A stretch of 64,000 bases of DNA, taken from Clostridium chromiireducens. Lineage in GTDB: Bacteria; Bacillota; Clostridia; Clostridiales; Clostridiaceae. Shown here one piece after another: positions 25,671-35,623 of the stretch. Numbering within the stretch: position 1 is the stretch's first letter; each line of letters begins with the position of its first letter. Where the stretch lies: NCBI RefSeq assembly GCF_002029255.1, contig NZ_MZGT01000020.1, positions 20,345 through 84,344 of the forward strand. Direction: 5' to 3'. Made by a program: the position numbers and the translations under genes. The notes beneath the pieces are model-generated. The model did no database searches and was not told where the DNA came from. It saw only the letters and a list, made by a program, of their open reading frames with translations.

Positions 25671-25717
25671 AAAAATAACAGCCCAGCATGTTTGTATATT
25701 TGGGGGACTGTTATTTT
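25671..25717 (+). promoter_or_regulatory. Hairpin in the argG leader
   Basis: AAAATAACAG pairs with CTGTTATTTT over ten bases, with CCC opposite GGG extending it, and is followed by a T-rich but interrupted tract. It lies inside the leader between promoter and argG and could act as an attenuator or mRNA stabiliser. An open frame from ATG 25630 runs through it in frame with argG. Confidence 0.5.
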
Positions 25718-25764
25718 ATCTTATATGCCTGATATTTTCTATTATATTGAGGAGGGCTTTTAAA

Positions 25765-26988
25765 ATGACAAAGTATAACAAAGTAGTTTTAGCTTATTCA
25801 GGAGGCTTAGATACATCTATTATTATTCCATGGCTTAAAGAAAATTACGGATGCGAAGTTATAGCAGTATGCGGTAATGTAGGTCAAAAGGATGAATTGG
25901 ACGGATTAGAAGAAAAAGCAATAAAAACAGGGGCATCAAAATTATATATAGAAGATTTAACTCAAGAATTTGTTGATGATTATATCTTCCCTACAATTCA
26001 AGCTGGTGCTATATATGAAGGAAAATACCTTCTTGGAACTTCATTCGCTAGACCAATAATAGGAAAAAGGTTAGTTGAAATTGCTAAAGCAGAAGGAGCA
26101 GATGCAATTTGCCACGGATGCACAGGTAAAGGAAATGACCAAGTAAGATTTGAAATGGCAGTTAAAGCATTTGCTCCAGAAATGCCAATAATAGCTCCAT
26201 GGAGAATTTGGGACATTAAATCAAGAGAAGATGAAATTGAATATGCAGAAGCTAAAAATGTTCCATTAAAAATAAATCGTGAAACAAACTATAGTAAAGA
26301 TAAAAACATCTGGCATTTAAGCCATGAAGGTTTAGATTTAGAGTTTCCTGAAAATGAACCACAATATGAAAAGATTTTAGAACTTTGTAAGTCATTAGAA
26401 GCTGCTCCAAACGAAGCAACTTATATTACATTGTCTTTTGAAAAAGGAATTGCAGTTAGCTTAAATGGTAAAAAAATGAACAGTGTTGAATTACTAGATG
26501 AATTAAACAAAATTGGTGGAGAAAATGCTATTGGTATTACTGACATGGTAGAAAACAGACTTGTTGGTATGAAATCAAGAGGTGTTTATGAAACTCCAGG
26601 TGGAACTATTCTTTACAAAGCTCACAAAGACTTAGAAGAACTTTGCCTAGATAGAGAAACTGCTCATTATAAAGAGCAAATAGCTCTGAAATTTGCTGAT
26701 TTAGTGTATAACGGTCAATGGTTTACTCCTCTTAGAGAAGCATTAACTGAATTCATTAATAAAACTCAAGAAACAGTTACAGGAGAAATTAAATTAAAAT
26801 TATATAAAGGAAATATTGTCAATGCCGGAATGACTTCACCTTATTCATTATATAGTGAAGAATATGCAACTTTTGGAGAAGATGGAGTATACGATCAAAA
26901 GGATTCTGCTGGATTCATAAATCTATATGGTCTTCCAACAGTTGTAAGAGCTAAAATGCAAGAAAAAATTAAGAAAGAGGAAATGTAA
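25765..26988 (+). CDS. argG: Argininosuccinate synthase
   Basis: 407 residues. It condenses citrulline and aspartate with ATP. Family motifs are the N-terminal P-loop-like [53 protein letters not shown] and [17 protein letters not shown]. The frame is open upstream to 25630, but GAGGAGGG seven bases before the ATG at 25765 and alignment to the family's usual N-terminus fix the start there. It is the first gene of argGHCJBDF. Its stop overlaps the argH start by one base. Confidence 0.97.
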   Translation: MTKYNKVVLAYSGGLDTSIIIPWLKENYGCEVIAVCGNVGQKDELDGLEEKAIKTGASKLYIEDLTQEFVDDYIFPTIQAGAIYEGKYLLGTSFARPIIGKRLVEIAKAEGADAICHGCTGKGNDQVRFEMAVKAFAPEMPIIAPWRIWDIKSREDEIEYAEAKNVPLKINRETNYSKDKNIWHLSHEGLDLEFPENEPQYEKILELCKSLEAAPNEATYITLSFEKGIAVSLNGKKMNSVELLDELNKIGGENAIGITDMVENRLVGMKSRGVYETPGGTILYKAHKDLEELCLDRETAHYKEQIALKFADLVYNGQWFTPLREALTEFINKTQETVTGEIKLKLYKGNIVNAGMTSPYSLYSEEYATFGEDGVYDQKDSAGFINLYGLPTVVRAKMQEKIKKEEM

Positions 26989-28373
26989 TGAAGCTTTGGG
27001 GCGGACGATTCAAAAAAGGCACTGACAAATTAGTTAATGATTTTAATTCTTCTATAAATGTTGATAGCAGAATGTATAAAGAAGATATTGAAGGAAGTCT
27101 TGCTCATGCTTCGATGCTTGGGAATCAAAATATAATTTCTAAAGAAGCTAGTGATAGGATTACTTCTGGTCTTCTAGAAATATTAAAAAGAATGGATAAT
27201 GGAGTTATAGAAATTGATGAAACTTCGGAAGATATCCATAGCTTTGTTGAAGGTACTTTAACATATTACATTGGTGAATATGGAAAAATGCTTCATACTG
27301 GCAGAAGTAGAAACGACCAAGTAACTTTAGATTTAAGATTATATTTAAAGAAAGCTATAAAGTCATTAAACCAAGATATCATAGCTTTGGAAGAAGTTCT
27401 TTTGGAAAAAGCTACGGAAAACATAGGTACAATAATGCCTGGATATACTCATATGCAAAAGGCTCAGCCAATTACATTTGCTCATCATCTTTTAGCTTAT
27501 GCTGAAATGTTTAAAAGAGATCTAGGAAGGCTTTCTGATTGCTATAAACGTGTTGATGAGATGCCGCTTGGATCTGGCGCACTAGCAACATCTACATACC
27601 CTATTGATAGAGAAGCTGTTGCTCGTGATCTTGGTTTTTCAAAAGTTACACTAAACAGTTTAGATTCTGTATCTGATAGAGATTACGCTATTGAAACACT
27701 TTCATGTCTTTCAATGATAATGATGCATTTATCAAGATTTTCAGAGGAAATAATTCTTTGGTGTACTAATGAGTTTAGCTTTATCGAACTTGATGATGGT
27801 TATAGTACTGGAAGTAGCATTATGCCTCAAAAGAAGAATCCTGATGTTGCAGAATTAGTTAGAGGTAAGACTGGTAGAGTTTACGGAGATCTTATGACTT
27901 TACTTACTGTTATGAAAGGAATTCCTCTTGCTTATAATAAAGATATGCAAGAAGATAAAGAAGCTCTATTTGATGGATTAGATACAGTTGTTCTTTCACT
28001 TAAAACTTTCTGCGGAATGATTAAAACAATGAAAGTTAAGAAAGAAAATATGAGAAAAGGTGCTGGTCTTGGATTTACTAATGCTACTGACGTAGCTGAC
28101 TACCTAGTAAAAAAAGGTATGGCATTTAGAAACGCTCATGAAATCGTTGGGGAAATAGTTCTACAATGCATAAAAGATAATAAGATGATTGAAGAACTAA
28201 CTATGGAAGAATTTAAAAACTTCTCTCCTATCTTTGAAGAAGATATCTATCATGCTATAGATTTACTAACTTGTGTAGAAGAACGTAAAGTTATCGGAGG
28301 TCCTTCTACAGAATCAGTAAAAATGCAAATTACTGCATTAGAAAATTTTATAGCTGAACATAAAGAAGTTTAA
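26988..28373 (+). CDS. argH: Argininosuccinate lyase
   Basis: 461 residues of the fumarase/aspartase superfamily. It cleaves argininosuccinate to arginine and fumarate. The start is [36 protein letters not shown] and the superfamily signature [20 protein letters not shown] (about 278-297) are intact. TAATG joins it to argG, so the two are tightly coupled. A 190-base gap with two hairpins follows before argC. Confidence 0.97.
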   Translation: MKLWGGRFKKGTDKLVNDFNSSINVDSRMYKEDIEGSLAHASMLGNQNIISKEASDRITSGLLEILKRMDNGVIEIDETSEDIHSFVEGTLTYYIGEYGKMLHTGRSRNDQVTLDLRLYLKKAIKSLNQDIIALEEVLLEKATENIGTIMPGYTHMQKAQPITFAHHLLAYAEMFKRDLGRLSDCYKRVDEMPLGSGALATSTYPIDREAVARDLGFSKVTLNSLDSVSDRDYAIETLSCLSMIMMHLSRFSEEIILWCTNEFSFIELDDGYSTGSSIMPQKKNPDVAELVRGKTGRVYGDLMTLLTVMKGIPLAYNKDMQEDKEALFDGLDTVVLSLKTFCGMIKTMKVKKENMRKGAGLGFTNATDVADYLVKKGMAFRNAHEIVGEIVLQCIKDNKMIEELTMEEFKNFSPIFEEDIYHAIDLLTCVEERKVIGGPSTESVKMQITALENFIAEHKEV

Positions 28374-28385
28374 TAAATATGATTA

Positions 28386-28486
28386 CTTATTAAAGAAGAA
28401 ATTTATTTAAGGTTTCTTCTTTAATAAGAACTTTCAATTGTCTATGAAATTTCTAACATGAAATTTTATAGACAATTGAAATATTA
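28386..28486 (+). other. Two intercistronic hairpins between argH and argC
   Basis: CTTATTAAAGAAGAAA with its complement (28386-28428) forms a perfect 16-bp stem with an 11-base loop. TTTCAATTGTCTAT with ATAGACAATTGAAA (28432-28486) forms a second. Neither is followed by a proper T-run on the plus strand, so processing, stability or partial termination within the arg transcript is possible. Confidence 0.7.
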
Positions 28487-28563
28487 TTGTTAAAAATTAA
28501 GATGCAGAAAAATAATATACTATTATTCACTCTGTAATTTAATAAAAAGGGGGCTATTTAAAA

Positions 28564-29598
28564 GTGATTAAAATCGGAATAATTGGTGCTACAGGATATG
28601 TAGGTGCTGAACTTTTAAGATTATTATTATCTCACCCAAAGGTTGAAGTTGCAGCTTTAAGCTCAGTTTCCTTTGAGGGTCAAGAGATTAGCAATATATA
28701 TAAAAATTTCTTAAGTAAAACAAATTTAATTTGTGAATCTGCTGATGATGTTGTTGAAAAGTGCGATGTGATCTTCACTGCCCTACCTCATGGATTAAGT
28801 GAAGATATTGCTAAAAAAGCACTAGATAATAAAAAAATCTGTATTGATATGGGTGCCGATTTCAGATTATCCAGCGAAGAAGAATACGAAAAATGGTATG
28901 GAAAAAAATTCACACAACCTGAAATACATTCAGACAGTGTTTATGGCCTTCCAGAATTAAATAGAGATAAGATCAAGGAATGTTCTTTAGTTGCTAATCC
29001 TGGTTGCTATCCAACAACTATAGAATTAGGATTAATGCCATTACTTAAGAACTCATTAATAAAATTAGATAACATTATTTGTGATTCTAAATCTGGAACT
29101 ACAGGTGCTGGAAGAGGCTTAACCTTAAATACTCACTTTCCAGAAGAAAATGAAACTTTTGCACCTTATAAAGTAGGAGCTCATAGACATACACCTGAAA
29201 TTGAAGAAACATTATCTGCTATGGCAGAAGATAAAGTGAATATAACATTTACTCCTCACCTACTTCCAATTAATAGAGGCATAGTTTCAACGATTTATTG
29301 CATTCCAAAAGATAAAGTAAATCTTGAAGAAATTCATAAATTATATACAGAGTTTTATAAAGATGAACCTTTCGTAAATGTACTTCCACTTGGTGATACA
29401 GCTTCAATAAAAAATGTACGATTAACAAATGATTGTCATATATCTCTACACTTAAATCATAGGGAAGATCAAATCATTGTTATTAGTACAATAGATAATA
29501 TGGTTAAAGGCGCTTCCGGACAAGCAATTCAAAACATGAATATAATTTTAGGTTTTGATGAAGCAGAAGGATTAAATCTAATTGCACCGGCATTTTAG
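28564..29598 (+). CDS. argC: N-acetyl-gamma-glutamyl-phosphate reductase
   Basis: 344 residues. This NADPH-dependent reductase is the third step of ornithine synthesis. The N-terminal GIIGATGYVGAELLRLL binds the nucleotide. VANPGCYPTTIELGLMPLL contains the catalytic cysteine, with HRHTPEIEE in the C-terminal half. The start codon is GTG at 28564 behind AAGGGGG. The gene is followed after 22 bases by argJ. Confidence 0.96.
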   Translation: MIKIGIIGATGYVGAELLRLLLSHPKVEVAALSSVSFEGQEISNIYKNFLSKTNLICESADDVVEKCDVIFTALPHGLSEDIAKKALDNKKICIDMGADFRLSSEEEYEKWYGKKFTQPEIHSDSVYGLPELNRDKIKECSLVANPGCYPTTIELGLMPLLKNSLIKLDNIICDSKSGTTGAGRGLTLNTHFPEENETFAPYKVGAHRHTPEIEETLSAMAEDKVNITFTPHLLPINRGIVSTIYCIPKDKVNLEEIHKLYTEFYKDEPFVNVLPLGDTASIKNVRLTNDCHISLHLNHREDQIIVISTIDNMVKGASGQAIQNMNIILGFDEAEGLNLIAPAF

Positions 29599-29620
29599 TC
29601 AATTAAAGGGGGTTATAAAT

Positions 29621-30844
29621 TTGGATATAAAATATATAGATGGTGGAGTTACAGCTCCTAACGGTTTCTTAGCTTCTGGTATACACTGTGGATTAAAGCC
29701 AGGAAGCTTAAAAAAGGATTTAGCTCTGATTTATTCAGAAATCCCTGCTGCTGCAGCAGGAATGTATACTAAAAATAAAGTTAAAGGTGCTCCTATTTAT
29801 ATTACAAAAGAGCATTTATCAAACAAAAAGGCGCAAGCAATAATAATAAATAGTGGTAATGCAAACACTTGTAATGGTGATGATGGATTACATAAAGCTA
29901 AGAAGATGACATCTCTACAAGCTAAAGAATTAAACTTAAAAACAGATGAAGTTTTAGTTGCATCTACAGGGGTAATTGGGGTTCCTTTAAATATAGATGC
30001 TATTAAAAATGGTATTCCAATGCTTACTAAAAATCTATCTAAAGATGGATCTAATGATGCATCTTTAGCTATAATGACAACAGATACTTTTCAAAAGCAA
30101 TTAGCTTTAGAATTTTATTTAGGAGATAAAAAAATCACTATTGGTTCAATGGCAAAAGGCTCTGGTATGATTGAGCCAAATATGGGAACAATGCTTTCTT
30201 TTATTACAACTGATCTTTCTATCGCTCCAGAATTGCTGCATGAAGCGCTCCAATCAAGTGTTGGTTTAACTTATAACAGAGTCAGCGTTGATGGAGATAC
30301 AAGTACTAATGATATGGTATTAATTTTAGCTAATGGTTTAGCTGAAAATCCTACTATAACTGAAAAAGATGAAAGCTATAATACTTTCTTAAGTGCCCTT
30401 ACTGAATTAAATACAATTATGGCTAAAAATATAGCTAAAGATGGTGAAGGTGCTACAAAACTATTAGAATGTCAAATAATCGGTGCAAAGAATGAAAAAG
30501 ATGCTGTTGTTCTAGGTAAAAGTGTTATCAATTCTAGTTTAGTAAAGACTGCAATGTTTGGTAGTGATGCAAACTGGGGAAGAATTCTTTGTGCACTTGG
30601 ATATGCAAATATTGATTTCGATCCTGAAAAAGTTGATGTTGCCTTCGAAAGTACGGCTGGCTCAATAAAAGTTTGCGAAGCAGGTAGCTCTTTACCTTTC
30701 GATGAAGATATTGCAAAGAAAGTTCTTAGTGAAAATGAAGTAATTATTAAAATTAACTTATCATTAGGTGGTTACAGCGCTTATGTTTGGGGTTGCGATC
30801 TAAGCTATGAATATGTGAAAATAAATGGCGACTATAGGAGTTAA
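29621..30844 (+). CDS. argJ: Bifunctional ornithine acetyltransferase / N-acetylglutamate synthase
   Basis: 407 residues. It recycles the acetyl group from acetylornithine to glutamate, so acetylated intermediates cycle without a separate ArgA or ArgE. The self-cleavage site is visible in GSGMIEPNMGTMLSFITTD, where the Thr becomes the N-terminal nucleophile of the beta chain. Other motifs are SGNANTCNGDDG and RVSVDGDTSTND. The preferred start is TTG at 29621, seven bases after AGGGGG; a frame from TTG at 29582 overlaps argC. Whether it is mono- or bifunctional cannot be decided from sequence. Confidence 0.94.
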   Translation: MDIKYIDGGVTAPNGFLASGIHCGLKPGSLKKDLALIYSEIPAAAAGMYTKNKVKGAPIYITKEHLSNKKAQAIIINSGNANTCNGDDGLHKAKKMTSLQAKELNLKTDEVLVASTGVIGVPLNIDAIKNGIPMLTKNLSKDGSNDASLAIMTTDTFQKQLALEFYLGDKKITIGSMAKGSGMIEPNMGTMLSFITTDLSIAPELLHEALQSSVGLTYNRVSVDGDTSTNDMVLILANGLAENPTITEKDESYNTFLSALTELNTIMAKNIAKDGEGATKLLECQIIGAKNEKDAVVLGKSVINSSLVKTAMFGSDANWGRILCALGYANIDFDPEKVDVAFESTAGSIKVCEAGSSLPFDEDIAKKVLSENEVIIKINLSLGGYSAYVWGCDLSYEYVKINGDYRS

Positions 30845-30881
30845 TCCTAAATTATAGATTAATAAATTTTAGATTTATTTT

Positions 30882-30921
30882 AATGTACAGTTCATAATTT
30901 TTTAATTATGAACTGTACATT
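30882..30921 (+). other. Perfect 18-bp hairpin between argJ and argB
   Basis: AATGTACAGTTCATAATT and its exact complement are separated by four T. No T-run follows. It sits in the only gap between argJ and argB, like the hairpins in the other gaps of this cluster. Confidence 0.8.
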
Positions 30922-30944
30922 CTAAATTGACTGGGGGTATTAAC

Positions 30945-31799
30945 TTGAATCAGACAGAAAGAGCTGAGGTCTTAGTTCACGCACTACCTTATATTCAACG
31001 CTACCGTGGAAAAATAATAGTAGTGAAATACGGTGGAAATGCAATGATAAGTGATGAACTTAGAGAAACAGTAATAAACGATATTATATTAATGAAATGT
31101 GTTGGAATTGAACCAATCGTAGTGCACGGTGGCGGTCCTGATATTTCAGATTTATTAAATAGATTAAATCACAAAAGTGAATTTATTAATGGATTAAGAT
31201 ATACTGATGATATCACCATTGAAGTAGTTCAAATGGTTTTAGGCGGAAAAGTAAACAAAAATTTAGTTTCTTTAATAGAAAAATTTGGCGGAAAAGCTAT
31301 TGGCTTATGTGGAATGGATGGCTCTCTTTTAAAAGCTAAAAAAATAGAATCAGAAAATGACTTAGGTTATGTAGGTGAAATAACTAAAGTTAACGCGGAA
31401 ATATTAAAAACTACTATTAGTTCAGGATATATACCCGTTGTTGGAAGTGTAGCTTTAGGTGAAGATGATAATAAAGCATATAATATAAATGCTGATACTT
31501 GCGCAGCAAAAATTGCATCTGCATTAAAAGCTGAAAGATTGATACTACTTACTGATGTGCCAGGAGTTATGAAAGATCCAAAAGATATTTCTACTCTAAT
31601 TAGTACGTTACGATTACATCAAATACCTAAATTATGCCTTGAAGGTATAATAAAAGGTGGAATGATTCCTAAAATTGATTGTTGTGTTGAAGCAATTAGA
31701 ATGGGTGTTGAAAAAGCAACTATCCTTGATGGACGTGTACCTCATTCTATTCTTTTAGAGTTATTCTCTAATGAAGGGATCGGAACAATGATTTATTAA
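30945..31799 (+). CDS. argB: Acetylglutamate kinase
   Basis: 284 residues of the amino acid kinase family; second step of arginine synthesis. Motifs: IVVKYGGNAM (about 24-33), VVHGGGPDISDLL, NGLRYTD, NINADTCAAKIASALKAERLILLTDVPGV, and GGMIPKIDCCVEAIRMGVEKATILDGRVPHSILLE. The start is TTG at 30945 behind GGGGGT; no ATG is available near the expected N-terminus. The C-terminal GIGTMI is the usual end. Confidence 0.96.
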   Translation: MNQTERAEVLVHALPYIQRYRGKIIVVKYGGNAMISDELRETVINDIILMKCVGIEPIVVHGGGPDISDLLNRLNHKSEFINGLRYTDDITIEVVQMVLGGKVNKNLVSLIEKFGGKAIGLCGMDGSLLKAKKIESENDLGYVGEITKVNAEILKTTISSGYIPVVGSVALGEDDNKAYNINADTCAAKIASALKAERLILLTDVPGVMKDPKDISTLISTLRLHQIPKLCLEGIIKGGMIPKIDCCVEAIRMGVEKATILDGRVPHSILLELFSNEGIGTMIY

Positions 31800-31803
31800 T
31801 AAT

Positions 31804-31946
31804 TAACAATTGACAATGTATATTGATGCTAATTCTTTGCATCCTGTGAACAATTAAGAATGAAACTCACGGTCCAAATTCCCAAAAAGAGTTTCTTTCT
31901 TAACTGCTCATTGTTAATTATAAATTGTCAACTGATTTTATATTGG
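31804..31946 (+). other. Inverted repeats between argB and argD
   Basis: Outer arms TAATTAACAATTGACAATG and CATTGTTAATTATAAATTG pair imperfectly. Inside them TTAAGAATGAAACTC pairs with GAGTTTCTTTCTTAA. This makes a long AT-rich structure filling most of the 158-base gap. Confidence 0.65.
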
Positions 31947-31957
31947 GAGGTAATTTT

Positions 31958-33142
31958 ATGTCATACGATTTTAATGAAGCAAAAGAACATGTTGTAAATA
32001 GTTATGGACGTTTAGATCTAATACTTACTCATGGTGAAGGTGTTTACCTTTACGATCAGGATGAAAATAAATATTTAGATTTTACTAGCGGTATTGGCGT
32101 TAGCAGCTTAGGATATGGACATGAAAAATGGGTTAAAGCTACTAGTACTCAATTAAACACTGTTGCTCATACTTCAAACATTTTCCATACTGAACCAAGT
32201 TTAAAATTAGCTAAAGAATTAACCGAAAAAGCTAACATGAGCAAAGTATTTTTTGCTAACTCTGGTGCTGAAGCTAATGAAGGTTCAATAAAACTCGCAA
32301 GAAAGTATAGTTATGAAAAATATGGGGCTGATAGAAATAAAATTCTTACATTAATAGATTCTTTTCATGGAAGAACTATTACAACTTTAAAAGCTACAGG
32401 ACAAGAAAAGTTCCACAAATACTTCTTCCCTTTCACAGAAGGCTTTGATTATGTAAAAGCAAATGATTTAGAAGATTTTAAAGCAAAACTTACAAATGAT
32501 GTTTGTGCCATAATGCTTGAAGCTATCCAAGGTGAAGGTGGAGTTATTCCACTTAATAAGGACTTTGTTCAAGAAGTAGTTAAAATATGTAATGAAAAAG
32601 ATGTACTTGTTATCTTCGATGAAGTTCAATGCGGTATAGGTAGAACAGGTAAAATGTTCGGATATAATAATTTCGATGTAGAAGCTGATATAGTTTCTGT
32701 AGCTAAAGGCCTTGGTGCTGGACTTCCTATTGGTGGAATACTTTGTTCATCAAAAGTTGCAGATGTATTTCAGCCTGGTGATCATGGTTCAACTTTTGGA
32801 GCTAATCCAGTTTCATGCTCTGGTGCTTTAGTTGTTCTTGAAGAAATATGCAACGAAGAATATTTAGAAAAGATATCTAAAAGAGGTGCTTATGTAAAAG
32901 AGCTTGTAGATGAAGCTCAGAATCCTCAAGTTGTAGATGTACGTGGTATGGGATTAATGCTTGGAATAAAAGTTAAATGTGATCCAGGATTAGTTCAAAA
33001 GGAAGCCATAAAAAAGGGGTTATTAGTATTAACAGCTGGAAAAGATGTAGTAAGACTTCTCCCACCACTTGTTATAACTGAGAAAGAATTAAAGACTGGT
33101 ATAGATATTATTCTTGAGATTTTATCTAATATTGTAGAATAG
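31958..33142 (+). CDS. argD: Acetylornithine aminotransferase
   Basis: 394 residues of PLP-dependent class III aminotransferase. FANSGAEANEGSIKLARKYS binds the cofactor phosphate. VIFDEVQCGIGRTGKMFGY holds the Asp for the pyridine nitrogen and SVAKGLGAGLPIGGIL the Schiff-base Lys. The start at 31958 (MSYDFNEAKEHV) is favoured by GGGAGG seven bases upstream over a frame from 31925. It supplies acetylornithine for ArgJ. Confidence 0.95.
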   Translation: MSYDFNEAKEHVVNSYGRLDLILTHGEGVYLYDQDENKYLDFTSGIGVSSLGYGHEKWVKATSTQLNTVAHTSNIFHTEPSLKLAKELTEKANMSKVFFANSGAEANEGSIKLARKYSYEKYGADRNKILTLIDSFHGRTITTLKATGQEKFHKYFFPFTEGFDYVKANDLEDFKAKLTNDVCAIMLEAIQGEGGVIPLNKDFVQEVVKICNEKDVLVIFDEVQCGIGRTGKMFGYNNFDVEADIVSVAKGLGAGLPIGGILCSSKVADVFQPGDHGSTFGANPVSCSGALVVLEEICNEEYLEKISKRGAYVKELVDEAQNPQVVDVRGMGLMLGIKVKCDPGLVQKEAIKKGLLVLTAGKDVVRLLPPLVITEKELKTGIDIILEILSNIVE

Positions 33143-33150
33143 AGTTTATT

Positions 33151-33232
33151 AATGAACGACGAACATTTATAGAGTAACCTTTTAAGATTAAATATTTCTT
33201 TGGAAATTTCTCATTAATTGTTCGTTGTTTAT
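33151..33232 (+). other. Inverted repeat between argD and argF
   Basis: AATGAACGACGAACA and TGTTCGTTG with flanking bases pair across an AT-rich middle containing AAATATTTC and GAAATTT. It is the third arg intercistronic gap with a long stem. Confidence 0.6.
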
Positions 33233-33255
33233 TTTTATTGTTTGGAGGCATATGT

Positions 33256-34176
33256 ATGAAAAAAGATTTATTAAAAATGGATGATCTTTCTAAAGAAGAA
33301 ATTTTAGATATTTTGAACTTAGCGGATCAATTAAAATATGAACAAAAACATGGCATAGAACATCCTCATTTAAAAGGTAAAAGTTTAGGAATGATATTTG
33401 AAAAATCATCTACTAGAACTAGAGTTTCTTTTGAAACAGGTATGTATCAATTAGGTGGAAATTCACTTTTTTTAACTGATAGAGATTTACAAATTGGTCG
33501 TGGCGAACCAATCGAAGATACAGCAAGAGTTCTCTCTAGATTCATACAAGGAATAATGATTAGAACTTTCTCTCAAGACGAAGTTGAAAAATTAGCTAAA
33601 TACGCATCAATTCCAATTATAAACGGATTAACAGATGAAGAACACCCATGCCAAGTATTAGCTGATTTAATGACAATAAGGGAGAACAAAAACATACTTG
33701 AAGGTTTGAAAGTTGCATTCATTGGTGATGGTCATAATATGGCAAACTCTTTGATGATTGGATGTCTAAAAGTTGGAATGAACTTCGCAATCGCATCTCC
33801 AAAAAACTACACAGCCTCTGAAAAATACTTAAGCAGAGCTAAGGAAATTGCAGAAAAAGAAGGAGTTCAATTTACAATAACTACTTCCCCGTCTGAAGCT
33901 GCTAAAAATGCTGATGTAGTGATTACTGATGTCTGGGCTAGTATGGGAAGAGAAGATGAATCTGCTGAAAGACTTAAAGCCTTTGAAGGCTTCCAAGTTA
34001 ATAAGGAACTAATGGAAGTTGCTGATAAAAGTGCCATGGTACTTCACTGTCTTCCAGCCCATAGAGGTGAAGAAATATCAGCTGAAGTTTTAGAGGAACA
34101 TGCGAATTCAATCTTTGATGAATCAGAAAATAGATTACATGCTCAAAAAGCTGTACTTGTTAAATTAATGAAATAA
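33256..34176 (+). CDS. argF: Ornithine carbamoyltransferase
   Basis: 306 residues. It makes citrulline from ornithine and carbamoyl phosphate. The carbamoyl phosphate loop FEKSSTRTRVSFE is at about 47-59, with HPCQVLADLMTI, the ornithine-binding DVWASMG and HCLPAHRGEEI near the C-terminus. The start at 33256 (MKKDLLKMDD) follows GGAGG by seven bases. It is the last gene of the arg cluster; the repeat-derived hairpin that begins at its stop codon probably ends the transcript. Confidence 0.96.
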   Translation: MKKDLLKMDDLSKEEILDILNLADQLKYEQKHGIEHPHLKGKSLGMIFEKSSTRTRVSFETGMYQLGGNSLFLTDRDLQIGRGEPIEDTARVLSRFIQGIMIRTFSQDEVEKLAKYASIPIINGLTDEEHPCQVLADLMTIRENKNILEGLKVAFIGDGHNMANSLMIGCLKVGMNFAIASPKNYTASEKYLSRAKEIAEKEGVQFTITTSPSEAAKNADVVITDVWASMGREDESAERLKAFEGFQVNKELMEVADKSAMVLHCLPAHRGEEISAEVLEEHANSIFDESENRLHAQKAVLVKLMK

Positions 34177-34372
34177 CTTAGTTTATATCTATAACTTACC
34201 GAAATTATAAGTATTTTTGTTCCGAAAAGCTATGAAAATATTTATAATTTCTAGTAAAGATATAAACCTAAAGTTTTAGCATATTCGGAACAACTTCTAG
34301 CCGAGAATCATTACCATCAAAATTCCAATGAAACACTGCAAACAATATGTTACTTATTTCTAGTATAGAGAT
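34176..34372. repeat. Stem-loop repeat fragments after argF
   Basis: The first part (34176-34279) is a stem with ends CTTAGTTTATATCT and AGATATAAACCTAAAG. It encloses TTACCGAAATTATAAG and TTATAATTTCTAG, so the family's CCGAAA/TTTCTAG ends are kept in a very short derivative. The second (34287-34372) is a half element: GGAACAACTTCTAGCC, then AATCATTACCATCAAAATTCC and AATATGTTACTTATTTCTAG. This half matches the GTTGTTCC-side arm of full copies and recurs at 11.2 and 46.2 kb. Confidence 0.6.
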
Positions 34373-34407
34373 ATAATCAAAAATATCTTTATCACATTCT
34401 GTATATA

Positions 34408-34688
34408 GATATCCAAACTATTAATTTGATCTATGCTTTGAAATACTTTCCAGACCAGAAAGAGAAGGTACTCTTTTTCGTAGTGTTGCATTGAAAAAAT
34501 AGCTGTAGGTATTTCTTCAGTAAAAGTTGTTCCAGTCCTGCTTGTCATTAGCTTGCCTAAGGAACAAGCAGGACTGGTGCAACTTTTACTGATAGAAATC
34601 CACAGTTATCTTTTCTAGCAACCGAGAAACAGAGTACCTTCTCTTTCGGTTGGCTATATCATAAATCTAAGTTTTGTATTGGATATCT
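34408..34688 (-). repeat. Long stem-loop repeat between argF and lepB (reverse orientation)
   Basis: The core (34454-34653) has ACCAGAAAG on the left and CTTTCGGTTGG on the right. The basal stem is GAGAAGGTACTCT with AGAGTACCTTCTC. GTTGTTCCAGTCCTGCTTG pairs with CAAGCAGGACTGGTGCAAC, and the apical stem is TTAG/CTAA. Further outer arms AGATATCCAA (34408) and TTGGATATCT (34688) frame the unit; AGATATCCAATAC also opens the degenerate copy at 46.0 kb. Polarity is reverse. It fills the convergent gap between argF and lepB. Confidence 0.85.
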
Positions 34689-34702
34689 ATGCACATTTAT
34701 CG

Positions 34703-35326
34703 TTATTTAACTGTCCCCAAATCCTTAATTGGGTAAAATCTAAACTGAACTTTTCCTTCTATATCAGAACCATCTATATATGGCTTTTCCCAACGTCTTG
34801 AATCTATTGAATCTGGTCTATTATCTCCTAAGAAAAAGTATTCTCCCTTAGGTACTTCAAAAGTTCCATTGTATTTATCTTTATTTTTCAAATAATTCTC
34901 TTTAAGTTGTTCACCATTTCTAAATACAATACCATCTTTTATTTCTATTTTATCTCCCGGAAGTCCTATTAACCTCTTTACTAACCTTTCCTTATACTCA
35001 TCTGAATAAAATACAATAATATCGCCTTCTTTTAGATTCTGCTTATCATACACTTTTGTTACAATCAACTTATCATCAATATTCAAAGTTGGTATCATTG
35101 ACCCACTGGGGATATATACATTAAAATATATAAATTTATTTATTAGCAACGCAAGTGTAAGCGCAGAAACTGTTGGTAATACCCATTCCCTAAAAAAATT
35201 ACTATTAGATGCTCTTACTCTTGCCTTTTTTCTAGAGTTATTATTTAATGATTTTCTTAACTCTAAAGTCCTATTAGTACTCCTTCTCACCGTTTCACCT
35301 CTACTATTCTCCTTAATTATTTTCAT
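34703..35326 (-). CDS. lepB: Signal peptidase I
   Basis: 207 residues, type I signal peptidase (S26). A basic cytoplasmic N-terminus of about 45 residues precedes one transmembrane helix (about 48-68). The catalytic Ser is S76 in YIPSGSMIPT and the general-base Lys is K117 in KRLIGLPGD. The C-terminal box FFLGDNRPDSIDSRRW is present. The Lys/Arg/Asn-rich N-terminal extension is longer than in many short Gram-positive SipS proteins. AGAAGG precedes the ATG. Confidence 0.95.
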   Translation of the reverse strand: MKIIKENSRGETVRRSTNRTLELRKSLNNNSRKKARVRASNSNFFREWVLPTVSALTLALLINKFIYFNVYIPSGSMIPTLNIDDKLIVTKVYDKQNLKEGDIIVFYSDEYKERLVKRLIGLPGDKIEIKDGIVFRNGEQLKENYLKNKDKYNGTFEVPKGEYFFLGDNRPDSIDSRRWEKPYIDGSDIEGKVQFRFYPIKDLGTVK

Positions 35327-35623
35327 ATATACCTTCTAAAAAACAGTATTATTTTATTGCTTGTCCCTTATAAGATCTATATAAGGTTAAGATTATCACA
35401 AGCTACATTTTCCAAAGGATAGTTTACTCCATATCAAATCCATTTATTTACAATTAATAATAATTATAGTATATTTTTACTTTTTGTCAAATTAGACATC
35501 TGCTTAGATCATATATTATTACATAATTTAATGGTAATAAAATTTATTATTAATTAGATATATACCATGATAAAATATAGTAACTAAATAATTTCTCTAT
35601 ATTAGTTTTTAGGAGTGTATAAT

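Noticed and set aside
25630..25764. 45-residue N-terminal extension of ArgG
   Set aside because: A strong GAGGAGGG site and the family's normal N-terminus point to the ATG at 25765; the extension is hydrophobic and spans a leader hairpin. Kept only as a finding on the leader.
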